Assembly: GCF_963675165.1 (NCBI RefSeq)
Contig: NC_087393.1
Location: forward strand, 1,741,502 to 1,805,501
Length of the DNA: 64,000 nt
Direction of reading: 5' to 3'
Origin: Halichondria panicea
Lineage: Eukaryota > Porifera > Demospongiae > Suberitida > Halichondriidae
Every line of letters starts with the position of its first letter. The stretch's first letter is position 1. The translations under genes and the position numbers were made by a program. The notes beneath the pieces were generated by a model, which saw nothing but the letters and a program-made list of their open reading frames with translations, searched no databases and had not been told where the DNA came from. Positions 13,503 through 22,369 of this stretch are shown one piece after another.

Positions 13503-13818
13503 GGCGACAATGGCTTAATCCTAAAGTGCTCCCTATATAATTATGTTATAGAGCATGAGGTATAGCGCCTCACCTTTCCAGCACCTGCTGACTTTGGAGG
13601 GTCCAACAACTGTGCTCGATACTTGGCAAGCTTTGCCTTCAACAATCCCAGATGGTACTCAGTGGCTGAAAATATTAAAGAAAAGTATATGAACACTGAA
13701 GTCCATGAACCAGAACAGCTCAGCTCAATAAAATTGGAGATAGATATTAAGAACCTTTGTTTTTCTGGGTCCTTGCTATTTCCTTTTCAATCTCAGATAT
13801 CTTTTCAAGGATGCCCAT
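5177..13818 (-). CDS. DRG2: DRG2, developmentally regulated GTP-binding protein 2, 12 exons
   Basis: Exons (minus): 13755-13818, 13574-13665, 12844-13005, 11950-12010, 11518-11681, 10746-10836, 10231-10275, 8098-8150, 6606-6771, 5868-5926, 5709-5762, 5177-5263. They join in frame to 365 aa; human DRG2 has 364. The N-terminal helix starts [20 protein letters not shown]. The Obg-type GTPase domain has G1 GFPSVGKST (70-78), G3 DLPG (116-119) and G4 NKVD (247-250). The C-terminal TGS domain ends [20 protein letters not shown] and [10 protein letters not shown] choose DRG2 over DRG1. In other eukaryotes DRG2 pairs with DFRP2/RWDD1 and acts in translation. Oddities: exon 1 has a weak donor (GTTCTT); exon 10 is preceded by a CA-repeat run; the exon 3 donor appears to have seeded a minisatellite in the next intron. 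Confidence 0.95.
5933..5985. repeat. (GT)n microsatellite in DRG2 intron 9
   Basis: About 26 GT units, read as CA on the gene strand. The run ends only 6 bp before the AG acceptor of DRG2 exon 10, so it takes the place of most of the usual pyrimidine tract. Confidence 0.95.
8267..8461. repeat. 39-bp minisatellite, 5 copies, in DRG2 intron 7
   Basis: Units begin at 8267, 8306, 8345, 8384 and 8423 with the core GTGTGGCCTATAACCTAGGG. The first four are almost identical and the fifth is diverged. Because 39 is a multiple of three, one frame stays open across the array, but nothing suggests it is coding. Confidence 0.92.
8462..10230. other. Rest of DRG2 intron 7
   Basis: About 1.8 kb of AT-rich intron between exons 8 and 7. 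No exon-like conservation, RNA gene or clear transposon was seen. An open frame of 131 codons at 9682-10077 on the minus strand has no recognisable family and crosses no splice signals. Confidence 0.5.
10898..11095. mobile_element. MITE with CAGGGT ends and 5-bp target duplication (copy A), in DRG2 intron 5
   Basis: The ends are inverted: CAGGGTTTCATCTAG at the left and CTAGATGAAACCCTG at the right. TAAGG flanks both sides as a 5-bp target-site duplication. Runs of G and C lie just inside the ends. It has no coding capacity. Two relatives lie at 59978-60138 and 61213-61458. CAGGG ends with 5-bp duplications fit the hAT5-like group, which is an inference. Confidence 0.8.
12343..12843. repeat. 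~59-bp minisatellite made of copies of the DRG2 exon 3 splice-donor region
   Basis: About eight units of 59-60 bp fill most of intron 3 and abut the real exon 3 end. On the gene strand each contains GGGGTCGTTCAG followed by GTACCCC. The true exon 3 end is GGGGTCATTCAG followed by GTAACCCC. Each unit also carries TTCCCCACAG just upstream, which resembles an acceptor. One unit is interrupted at about 12674-12709 by unrelated sequence containing GGGAACGAGGCTAC. Confidence 0.88.
13441..13501. repeat. (CA)n microsatellite in DRG2 intron 2
   Basis: About 60 bp of CA units with a few CGCA variants at the left end. It lies 73 bp 3' of exon 2 on the gene strand. Confidence 0.95.
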
Positions 13819-16791
13819 GGTTTACAGGAGACTGTTCTGTTATTTTTCGGCTGAACAAAAAACACATACACATGGACAACTGTGCTTTAGGTAAAGATCG
13901 TTAATGGTGAAATTACAATTCGCTGAGACAAAATTGAACACACTGCCTGAAAAGCTCAAACTCATCTGAAGTGTTAAGTTTGTGATTCACTAAAACAGTC
14001 AAGCCAGGAATAGAAGGCAACAAGAAAAGTGAACACTGTGTGATATATCTAAGATGATACTTATAGATATTCTGTACACTACGTAAAAACAGCTGGCGGA
14101 AACATGCATAAGGTAAATCCTGGTATACTGAGTCACTGTGTCTGTAACAATGTTCAAATACAGTTTTGGGGACAACGTTATTTGGGTCACGTTGTTCTTC
14201 ACTGAAAGCAAAGGGGGCGCAGAGGCTAGTGCTATACAAGCATGAAATTACCGTATAGAAGTAGAAATTAATTATTACTCGAGCAAATGGACTGCAAAAC
14301 AGCATTATCAACAGCGAAAAATGTTTCCTCCAATACATTGTATGTATACAAGTTAAGTTGCAATCAATATTGTGCAGTGCACAAGTATAGGCATTTCTCA
14401 CATGTACCATAGATTAAGGAGGGAGAGGGATTGGAAACGCAATAGAACTGGATGAAACCATCCGTGTTACGGTTGCCGTCATGTATATGATCAGGCCTCG
14501 AAACTAGGCCACTAGGCTTGAATCGAGGCTATACCGAAGGTGGCTGGCTATGAGTAGCAAAAAGACAGAAGACAGGGCTGATGAGCATCAAATGTGATCG
14601 TTCCTGCATACATGCTGTAGGGGAGAGCTTGTAGCATGAGCAAAACTCTCCTCTGGATCTCACCTAAGACAGTATAGGCTCTATAAAGACAGAATTATAT
14701 ATTATTATGCCTGTTGGCCATTTGGAAATATTAACTGTCTATTGGCCATTATTATTGTGATATTTATGACATTTTTGTGAAATATAAACTGAAATGAAGC
14801 TAGTATGGAAAAGTTACAAAAACAACAAAAACTACGAAAAAACTTTCTTGTTCTTTTATGACTTTTTAACTTATATAGGGATCCCATAATCTTTCTGAAG
14901 TTATTTCTTTCTTGTATTTGCCTGATGATGTTGAAATTTGGGTCTTCAAGGCATATCTGCATACACAAACGGTCGACATGTTCAACGTTTACCTACTAAA
15001 TTGAGCAAGGTGTAACTTCTCACAAGAATGCATTCAGGTCATAGAAATAAGACATTACGATGAACCTATTCCTATGCTTGGCCTATAACTAAAAATTGTG
15101 AAATTATAACCTCTTCACTTCTGCATAGAGGTACAAATAAACACATAAATTAATTAGCGTAGTTAATACTTGAAATCAGCAACACATGTTTTTCAATCAA
15201 CACCATTGTGGCTCATTACAATCACTAATGGAATACTTTGAAACACTATATACTTCTTCTAGGTTAAAGATTATTTAAACTCTGGTTCTAGGGAGAAAAA
15301 GCATATAAAAACTCACAAAAGTGTTGTAGGGTCGTCTTGAAACTCAAACTTGGACAAATTCACAACTAATGTGGTTCCAAATGATGAACACTAGAGATTT
15401 ATAGGCTGGGTTGTGCTCAGCCTAACTTTAGAAGCTGGAGAAGAGGAGTTTTAGCATGGTTTTAGTTGCTGCTGGAGGTTAACGCCCACTGCCTATTGCA
15501 CTCTGAACCGTAACACGGACGGTTTCAAGAGGCAACATTGGAGTCATTGTCGCACGTGATCCCGTTCCAATCCCTGTTAACTACTCAATCTATGCATGTA
15601 CCGATTAAAGTGTGTAGATTATGATATTATTATTATATCTATAAACGCAGGCACTGAGCAATAATATAAGTGCACTATCCATGATCAGCCTCTCATCAAT
15701 TTCGCAGAATACGGAAGTGTTTTGTCAAAGTGACTCATATATACTACCCCAGGGGAGTGTTTATAATGTTTTTGGAAACCAGTCAAGAATAATATTAACC
15801 TTGTACGCATTGTATGCCGATAACAATTTTTGCTGACTTTGCAAGTTCCCTCTGTCCCTATTCTAGATGGGTGTATAGTTGCATAAAAAATGATAAAGTG
15901 ATTTCACAAGACAACAGGCAATGCATGTACATAACATCATACTGCAGTCATGATTGCGGTTGTACTGCAGCTTGACTGACAGTTCGATGTACTCCTCAAA
16001 GGACAACTCTTCAGTGCTCTGCTGTAAAAATTGTGGCTGCCTAATTAGAGTGGTCTATCTAAATCTACACGTACAATGCCTACCATATTATAGCAGGTAA
16101 TATTCATTTCAATTCAGTCAATAATCATGCATACTTATATTAGAAACTCCCACAGCTATTGTTTTTAGGAATTGTACGGAAATTACAGGATTTGTGCATG
16201 CGCACACTAAATACATAGATTATATTGATTGCTATACACCCCTCCCAAAGTTATGTTTGGCCATTGTCTGTGAGAGGACCATGCACTTCTGCTTTCCAGC
16301 TCTCCGGCCCCTGTAGGAGATATTTCGTGCGATAATTGATTGGCCCAAACATTGATTGCTATTCTATATGCAGTATTAAATTTGACACGTGGACAACCCA
16401 TTTTGCTAGCAAATTGCTTCCTTGAAAGTCCCTTCAAAATATTGCTTGCAAATTTGGTTAAGGACTAAATTTACAGGTATGTCAGTATAATTATTATGTA
16501 ATCCCTATTTAAAGTATGCACTTTAGTGTTCTGACACAGACAGGCTGGCTCCCTAGCATGGCAGGAAATATCCATCCTTAGTGGTGATTCAGTTTCTTCC
16601 TGTGCTGTAATGAATATCTTGCATCAAATTTACCTTTGCATTGTGAACTCAACAAGAAGTTGCACCAACATCCTGTGCACTGTAAACCTTACATGATACC
16701 TATAATTATGATTAACTGGACATAGACAATTCGTATTGAAAGTAAGAGCTCAACAATTTTGTGCTGGCTGCAGCTACATTTCAAGATCACT
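13819..16791. other. Intergenic region, DRG2 / beta-helix gene
   Basis: About 3 kb with no gene model. It holds the DRG2 promoter (right of 13818), an inverted-repeat-bounded element (about 14425-15576), an isolated exon-like frame on the minus strand (about 15935-16022) and presumably the promoter of the plus-strand gene at 16792. No TATA box stands out. Confidence 0.55.
14425..15576. mobile_element. Inverted-repeat-bounded element, ~1.15 kb, non-coding
   Basis: The left arm contains GGGATTGGAA (from 14428) and then TGAAACCATCCGTGTTACGG (14453-14472). The right arm carries the reverse complements: GAACCGTAACACGGACGGTT from 15505, then TTCCAATCCCT at about 15565-15575. The two-part matching arms argue for a transposon-derived structure. 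I could not identify a clean target duplication or a transposase. Confidence 0.6.
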
Positions 16792-19700
16792 ATGATGCTG
16801 AATCTACTGTTTCTCCTATTCACTTGCTTAAATGTGCAGTATGGAAGCTCTGAGAACTTTTACATTGTTACATCAGGATTGAGTCAATTCTACAACTGCC
16901 CTCGAACAGGCTTTGATATTGAACATTGCATAACTCTGCAACAGTACATTGATAGATCTGTTCTCCAAACGAGAAACAACATCTCACTAGAATTGGAACC
17001 GGGATACCATGTGATGACATCAAACTTTAATTTGTTGGGTGATCACCAAAATACATTCACAATGAATGCTGCAAACGGACTTGCTAATGTGCTTTGTATA
17101 GGAAACATCATCAACAATATTCTGATTTATGGTGGAATAAGAATATCCAGGTTTCATAGAACTTCTCTATATCATATAACTTTCATTGAGTGTGTCCAGA
17201 ATCTATTCCATGATACAAATGAAGTACAAATCCATGATGTTCAGCTCACGACAAACTACTTATCACAATACCTGTTAAGAATTTCCAGTGTGGCTAATGC
17301 GACAATCTTAAGAGCTAACTTTCTTTGTAGCCGCAGCACTGGACAGATAGACACACCTATGCTTTCCATTGCTGCAAGCTCACTTCAGCTTCAATTAATA
17401 ACATTTTCCAATGATCTACTATGTTCTCGCATTACTGGACTACTCAGTGAGACATCTGATATTTCTATTGAAAACAGTCTATTTAGTAATTTCTCAGCAC
17501 GGGCAATAGAAACAACTAACAGTGGAGGTAGAAGTCTTACTGTTATCAAAACAGTATTTCAAGGTAACAGTGTCAGTGTAGGAAGCGGTGGACCCGGTGG
17601 AGCTATTCAAAGCAGCAGCTCAAAAGTTGTAATTCATGGCTGCCAATTTGTAGATAACAGTGCACGTGTAGATAGTAACAGTGCACGTGCGTCTGGAGGA
17701 GCCCTTTCATTCATTGGTGCAAACGTTTCTATTTCAGTCTCCCAAAGTACATTTCGTAGCAATGCAGCTACAGGTCATGGCGGGGCTATATCTTTCTCAG
17801 AGGGAATATTGGACTTCACTGGTTTTATCCTGAACACACTACTAATAAACGAAAGTGACTTTATTAACAACACAGCACAATTCGGTGGGGGTATTGTCCT
17901 GACTAGTAGATTCATTACTACTATAATCAGTGATAGCAGATTTTCCAGCAATTTGGCAAGCAGAATGGGTGGAGCAATTGCAGAATATGGTGGAAACACT
18001 ACTACCTTCATTGAACGATGTGTCTTTACAAACAATGAAGCTACACAAAACGGTGGAGCGATATCTACTAGTAGTCGAAGTCGACAGTTACTGACTGTTT
18101 CGTCAAGCACATTTATCAACAACAGAGCTACTTCCTCAAGGGGAGGTGCAATTTACCAACCAGGATCAACCGTTTCTAGTTTAAAAACCCAAATTGATAA
18201 CTGCACCTTCAGTGAGAATGTAGCCAATCACTGTGGAGCTATAAACATTAGACGAGCTACAATAATTAAATCTTGTTCTTTTTCTTTTAACAAAGCGACT
18301 ACAACTAATACTCAAATACTAGGTGGCGGTGCAGGTTGCCTTGAAAGTAGCTCTACTGTAATTTTGAACAGCACATTTTGGAACAACACTTCCGGGCAAT
18401 CTGGTGGAGCTCTAATTTTGAATGGAGGTAAAATTAAAACATCGTCATTTGATGGAAACAGAGCTGGAACTGTTGGCGGTGCTATATTTGGAGCTGGACA
18501 GATCAACCAAAGTACTTTCACAAACAACCATGCATCAAGGAACGGTGGTGCTCTAAGTGGTGGATCTATTGAAATAATTCAATATTCAAATTTTGAAAAT
18601 AACACGGCTGCAAATGGAGGTGCAATTAGAGTACCCCAAGTAATTATCAGTAACAGTGACTTCGCTGGTAATGAAGCCATGAACAATGGTGGAGCAATAG
18701 ATTTGAATTGTATCTTTTGTGCCTCTGGATCGAGCATCCTACAAGACACTGCATTCGTCAGAAATAGGGCAATGCAAGGTTTTGGGGGAGCTATAAATTT
18801 GTTTGGCAGTAGCAGTTACAATCTCTCATTGATTGGGAATAATTTTTGTTCGAACTCTGCACCATCGTGTGGTGCTTTTAGCATACAGTCTGGCTTGTCA
18901 TCTAACTATATTCACTACAATATAGATATTATAGGAAACATATTCATCAGTAATAGAGCAACACCATTTGGATGGGGAGGTGGAGCCTGTTGTATAAGAA
19001 GTTCAAACATTTCAATCAGGGATAGCAACTTCAATTACAACCGAGCACCTAATGGTGGGGTGATGCAAATTGAAGGAAGCACAGTGAGTGTTCAAAACTC
19101 ATCTTTTGTGAATAATTCGGCAACATTCCAAGGGGGCCTGGGAGGTGTATTTTACACAGCCTCATTTTGGTTCCCTGTTCTTATCGACATACTTGAGAGT
19201 TCTTTCATCAACAACACTGCAAGGCAAAACGGAGGAGCAATTGTTGTTGAAAGCGAAGGGAGTGCCATTCAAATTAGTGAGAGTATTATAGTAATGAATT
19301 ATGCTGGTACCTTTGGTGGAGCTTTCAGCATTGATGGTGTTAGCCTCACCTTGAACAATTTAAAAGATTTCCGTAACACAGCGGTGTTATCTGGTAATAC
19401 AATCAGTGCTTGTAATAGCAACATTACAGTTTTAAATACTCAGAGTGGCTACTTCTACAATATTTCGAAAAATGAATTCAGATCTGATCTTAGCTGTGTT
19501 GTGTATGAGATCGTTCGGAATATCACCATTGATCCAAGTCCAACTTCAATCACGACCATTCCCACCTTTGAGACATCTTTTTCAAATACTATTCCAACGT
19601 TCATACATTCCATTGATTCAGAATCGTCCGTAGCAAATTATACCGAGTCTTTTGAAATTTCGTCTGAACTGACAGATGTAAGGAGCAGCATACTACCAAC

Positions 19701-19959
19701 AAGTACATACAAAATCACCTCATCATCCTACATTACTTCAAAGACCAGTAGCACTGTAATGCACAACGTCTTTTTTTCACCTAATTCCAAAATGCCTGCT
19801 AATGTGACAAGCACTCCAACCGTGTCACCAAAGGTCATTATTCCTATGGTAAACTCTACAGATGCACCTGCTACAGCACGTAGTTGTGGGCTTGTCATAA
19901 AGTTTCAAAATGTTGTTTTCTTATTTATACTTCCCATTATTATTTCTATGTATTATTAA
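16792..19959 (+). CDS. Intronless secreted, anchored beta-helix protein with Pmp-like GGA repeats
   Basis: A single exon of 1056 codons (1055 aa) from the ATG at 16792 (another ATG follows directly). Residues 1-22 form a signal peptide (MMLNLLFLLFTCLNVQYGSS). Roughly residues 170-900 carry about 21 GGA(I/L)-like turns, for example GGAISF, GGAIAEYGG and GGAIRV, each near an F-x-x-N step. This is the pattern of chlamydial polymorphic outer-membrane proteins and other right-handed beta-helices. Many N-x-S/T sites suggest glycosylation. A Ser/Thr-rich stretch of about 100 residues follows, then a hydrophobic C-terminus (VVFLFILPIIISMYY) with no cytoplasmic tail, as in GPI-anchor signals. A cell-surface role is likely; function is unknown. 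Lack of introns is unusual among these neighbours. Confidence 0.85.
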   Translation: MMLNLLFLLFTCLNVQYGSSENFYIVTSGLSQFYNCPRTGFDIEHCITLQQYIDRSVLQTRNNISLELEPGYHVMTSNFNLLGDHQNTFTMNAANGLANVLCIGNIINNILIYGGIRISRFHRTSLYHITFIECVQNLFHDTNEVQIHDVQLTTNYLSQYLLRISSVANATILRANFLCSRSTGQIDTPMLSIAASSLQLQLITFSNDLLCSRITGLLSETSDISIENSLFSNFSARAIETTNSGGRSLTVIKTVFQGNSVSVGSGGPGGAIQSSSSKVVIHGCQFVDNSARVDSNSARASGGALSFIGANVSISVSQSTFRSNAATGHGGAISFSEGILDFTGFILNTLLINESDFINNTAQFGGGIVLTSRFITTIISDSRFSSNLASRMGGAIAEYGGNTTTFIERCVFTNNEATQNGGAISTSSRSRQLLTVSSSTFINNRATSSRGGAIYQPGSTVSSLKTQIDNCTFSENVANHCGAINIRRATIIKSCSFSFNKATTTNTQILGGGAGCLESSSTVILNSTFWNNTSGQSGGALILNGGKIKTSSFDGNRAGTVGGAIFGAGQINQSTFTNNHASRNGGALSGGSIEIIQYSNFENNTAANGGAIRVPQVIISNSDFAGNEAMNNGGAIDLNCIFCASGSSILQDTAFVRNRAMQGFGGAINLFGSSSYNLSLIGNNFCSNSAPSCGAFSIQSGLSSNYIHYNIDIIGNIFISNRATPFGWGGGACCIRSSNISIRDSNFNYNRAPNGGVMQIEGSTVSVQNSSFVNNSATFQGGLGGVFYTASFWFPVLIDILESSFINNTARQNGGAIVVESEGSAIQISESIIVMNYAGTFGGAFSIDGVSLTLNNLKDFRNTAVLSGNTISACNSNITVLNTQSGYFYNISKNEFRSDLSCVVYEIVRNITIDPSPTSITTIPTFETSFSNTIPTFIHSIDSESSVANYTESFEISSELTDVRSSILPTSTYKITSSSYITSKTSSTVMHNVFFSPNSKMPANVTSTPTVSPKVIIPMVNSTDAPATARSCGLVIKFQNVVFLFILPIIISMYY

Positions 19960-20248
19960 TTAAACTCACACATGCAGCTGTACCATATAGTATAATATTC
20001 AATCATAACTACTTTTGCAGCACAATGCTTTATAGCTGCTAGGCCTTGACAGATTTTGCTCGATCGGTCACTTAATTTTCTTGTCTTTTTTTTCTCTAGT
20101 TTATTAGTTTCTTTAGTTTAGTATCTCTTGTCAATTTAGCTACCTATTTTTCTTTTTCATCCACCTATTTTTCTCCTATTATGTGATTCTGATTTCTGTG
20201 AGTGACTGCATGGCTGAGTGTACTTGTAAAAACATCAAGTAACCCATG

Positions 20249-20254
20249 AATAAA
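20249..20254 (+). promoter_or_regulatory. AATAAA polyadenylation signal for the beta-helix gene
   Basis: A canonical hexamer within CATGAATAAACTTTG, 290 bp after the stop codon and on the sense strand. Confidence 0.55.
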
Positions 20255-21241
20255 CTTTGAACCTATATGTTAGTGAACATGTAATCAATAAACATGTACG
20301 TATGATCAGGAACCACTTGACCTTAGCTACCTTAAGGTGACATATTTCACAGGTAGATTTGTTTGCGATTTCACTGTTTAGCTCATTTTGCTGCATGGTA
20401 CTAAATCCTGCTCAAGTTGTGAAATTAATGTTATCCATAACGTTTCTAATTACTTGCAAGTGGTTTTAAGGAGATTCATTGCATTTTCCAATTATCTGCG
20501 AGTATAAACTCTCATTCGCAGAAATAGCACTCACGGAAAATATGTCATCTTAAGGTATATAATTAAGGTCACTAAATTGGATTTCTCCAAACTTCTCTTA
20601 ATTGCAGACTACTTATAGCCCATTTCTCAGGGAGTGTCAAATTTTCCAATTTTGCTCAGAAGTAGAGATTTTGTGCTGGCCTCATACCATGAGCGGCTTG
20701 TTCTCGAGGTTAACACAAAGCTGGTCTTGAGGCTTGTATCTACATGCATACTGACTGCCAAATTGACATAATTATCTGGACTAACATAGAAACTAAAACA
20801 GAAAAAAGCAAATCAACAACAAAGAACACTTATAATTATGTTATACCGATATATTAATTAATGTGCACTAATCTATATACTAGGACATACTTCAAAAAAT
20901 GCTATTGTGCTGAGATTTTGTTTGATTGTAGAAAAAGGCCTCAGTCAATGTGATGTAGATCGTTCCATAACTTAACAAGTCATTTGTTAAAGTGCCTGAT
21001 AGAATTAGTTCTTGAATACTTAAAGACTAGTTTGTTGAAGAATCGGTATTTTGGCTTGTAACTATAGTTGTCTGGCTACGTTTTCCAAACGCGGTCGCTT
21101 ATAATTGATACCAGCTATTTCCTCTCTGGATGCTCCTTGCTGTTCCATGGTCCAGTTATGGGAAGGAACAAGATATAAACTGGCCTGCTTGATCCCAATT
21201 GACTATTAAATTCAGGCGGAATCTTGTGTACCTTTGCAAGA

Positions 21242-21420
21242 GTCTGTTAAACTGTCCTGGGTTGGTCCCATGCGACCCTCACAAAGTCACCACACGTTTT
21301 AAACAATCATAAAGCATTTTTGTCACAAAAATATATGGTCCTTAGTTCCCATCGAGACAAATCCCAATAGAAGACCTTCCTTATCTCTATTCGTTCCGAT
21401 AACCATAAGATACTCATAAC
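21242..21420 (-). pseudogene. Decayed fragment of the TRIM-NHL 3' end
   Basis: Plus-strand GTCTGTTAAACTGTCCTGGG and following bases match 26345-26545 of the intact TRIM-NHL gene in the same orientation, including TTGGTCCCATGCGA, TCACCACACGTTTT and AAGATACTCA. Several small deletions break the frame. It covers only the last NHL repeats. Confidence 0.85.
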
Positions 21421-21451
21421 CTTGTGGTTCAATTTTATTTGCTCCTTTCAG

Positions 21452-21492
21452 AACTGAGTTTCAACGCTGGAGATAAAGTGTCTGTTATCGGA
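21452..21492 (+). pseudogene. Decayed copy of RhoGEF exon 20 (second SH3)
   Basis: The stretch after a retained TTTCAG acceptor reads AACTGAGTTTCAACGCTGGA and continues to TGTCTGTTATCGGA, nearly identical to the start of RhoGEF exon 20 at 36238. The rest of the exon is absent. It lies 31 bp from the TRIM-NHL fragment, in the same relative order and strands as the intact genes. Confidence 0.85.
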
Positions 21493-21890
21493 GGTAGTGT
21501 AAAAAATTGTATATTAATTTTTGGAAGCGTTCTGTCAAAGTGACCCATAATACACTCTGGCTTCATATGCAGGCAGCTATACCTTAGGGAGCCTCTCCTG
21601 GGTTGATTCATTTAGTGCTTCCTTGGTCAATCCTGGATCTATGACATTGTAGTTCGTACATGTATAGTATTAGATCTACTATATACAGTAGATTAATTAT
21701 AGGAATGGAGTTAGCGTATTTCAATTTGTTGCTGCATATAGATTTATATATAGATCTATAGCTATAGGCCTTGACCAAATTTGGTGTTATTTTTACCCAT
21801 TATACTTTTCTGCTCAAATGTTCTATCCATGCATGTGGTGATCTGGTAATGGTATCTGCAACACAGAGGGGGGTAAGCCACTCTCCACCT

Positions 21891-21945
21891 AGCCTCGAGA
21901 CCAGGCCAATTAAAATAGTATTTTAATCGCTCTGGATTCAAGGCT
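21891..21945. repeat. Small AGCCTCGA hairpin element
   Basis: A 55-bp imperfect palindrome with AGCCTCGAGACCAGGCC at one end and CTGGATTCAAGGCT at the other around an AT-rich centre. Similar short pieces occur near 14493, 25355 and 48361, so it is probably a dispersed miniature element. Confidence 0.5.
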
Positions 21946-22369
21946 ACTCTCCACCAGGAACTGTATATATGACGGGCAGTCAACCGTGGAGGGCTGCCTG
22001 TGGGCCACACTAAAATTGGCTGCCGTACGAGTCAACCTCGTGATTGCTCAACATGTGCTGCTATGGGGGGGGGGGGCCCGGGGGGGTAAGAGACATAGAA
22101 TACAAAATGCCTCAATGGTTATATAATTATATGATAACGTATAAGGTAAACTAATTTTCGGAAGTTCGACATATTGAACTCAAGGGAAACATAATTACCT
22201 ATGCTTTTTTGTATTAGGTAAAACTCATGGATCAAGAGTAGATTATAAATATGGCTATCAAAAACTTCTACAAAACCACTGTACACGAACAGAGTGATAT
22301 TCAAAAGATAATTGCTATATTGAAATCAATTTTTGTCAGTGAAATAAAGAGGCACGTCCTCATCCACTG

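Larger units (their letters stand above)
19960..22369. other. Gap between the beta-helix gene and the P450
   Basis: About 2.4 kb without an active gene model. It contains the beta-helix 3' UTR, decayed pieces of TRIM-NHL and RhoGEF at 21242-21492, a small hairpin element at 21891-21945, G-rich homopolymer near 22065-22086, and the P450 3' UTR on the minus strand. Confidence 0.6.

Noticed and set aside
13913-14410. 165-codon open frame on the minus strand upstream of DRG2
   Set aside because: Composition is random-like, with no domain or signal pattern, and it overlaps the DRG2 upstream region without splice support.
16207-16437. 76-codon minus-strand frame containing a KQFASKMGCPR motif
   Set aside because: It resembles a helix-turn-helix only superficially and has no partner exons.
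17775-18527. Antisense open frames within the beta-helix gene
   Set aside because: The GGA-repeat codons produce open antisense frames by composition.
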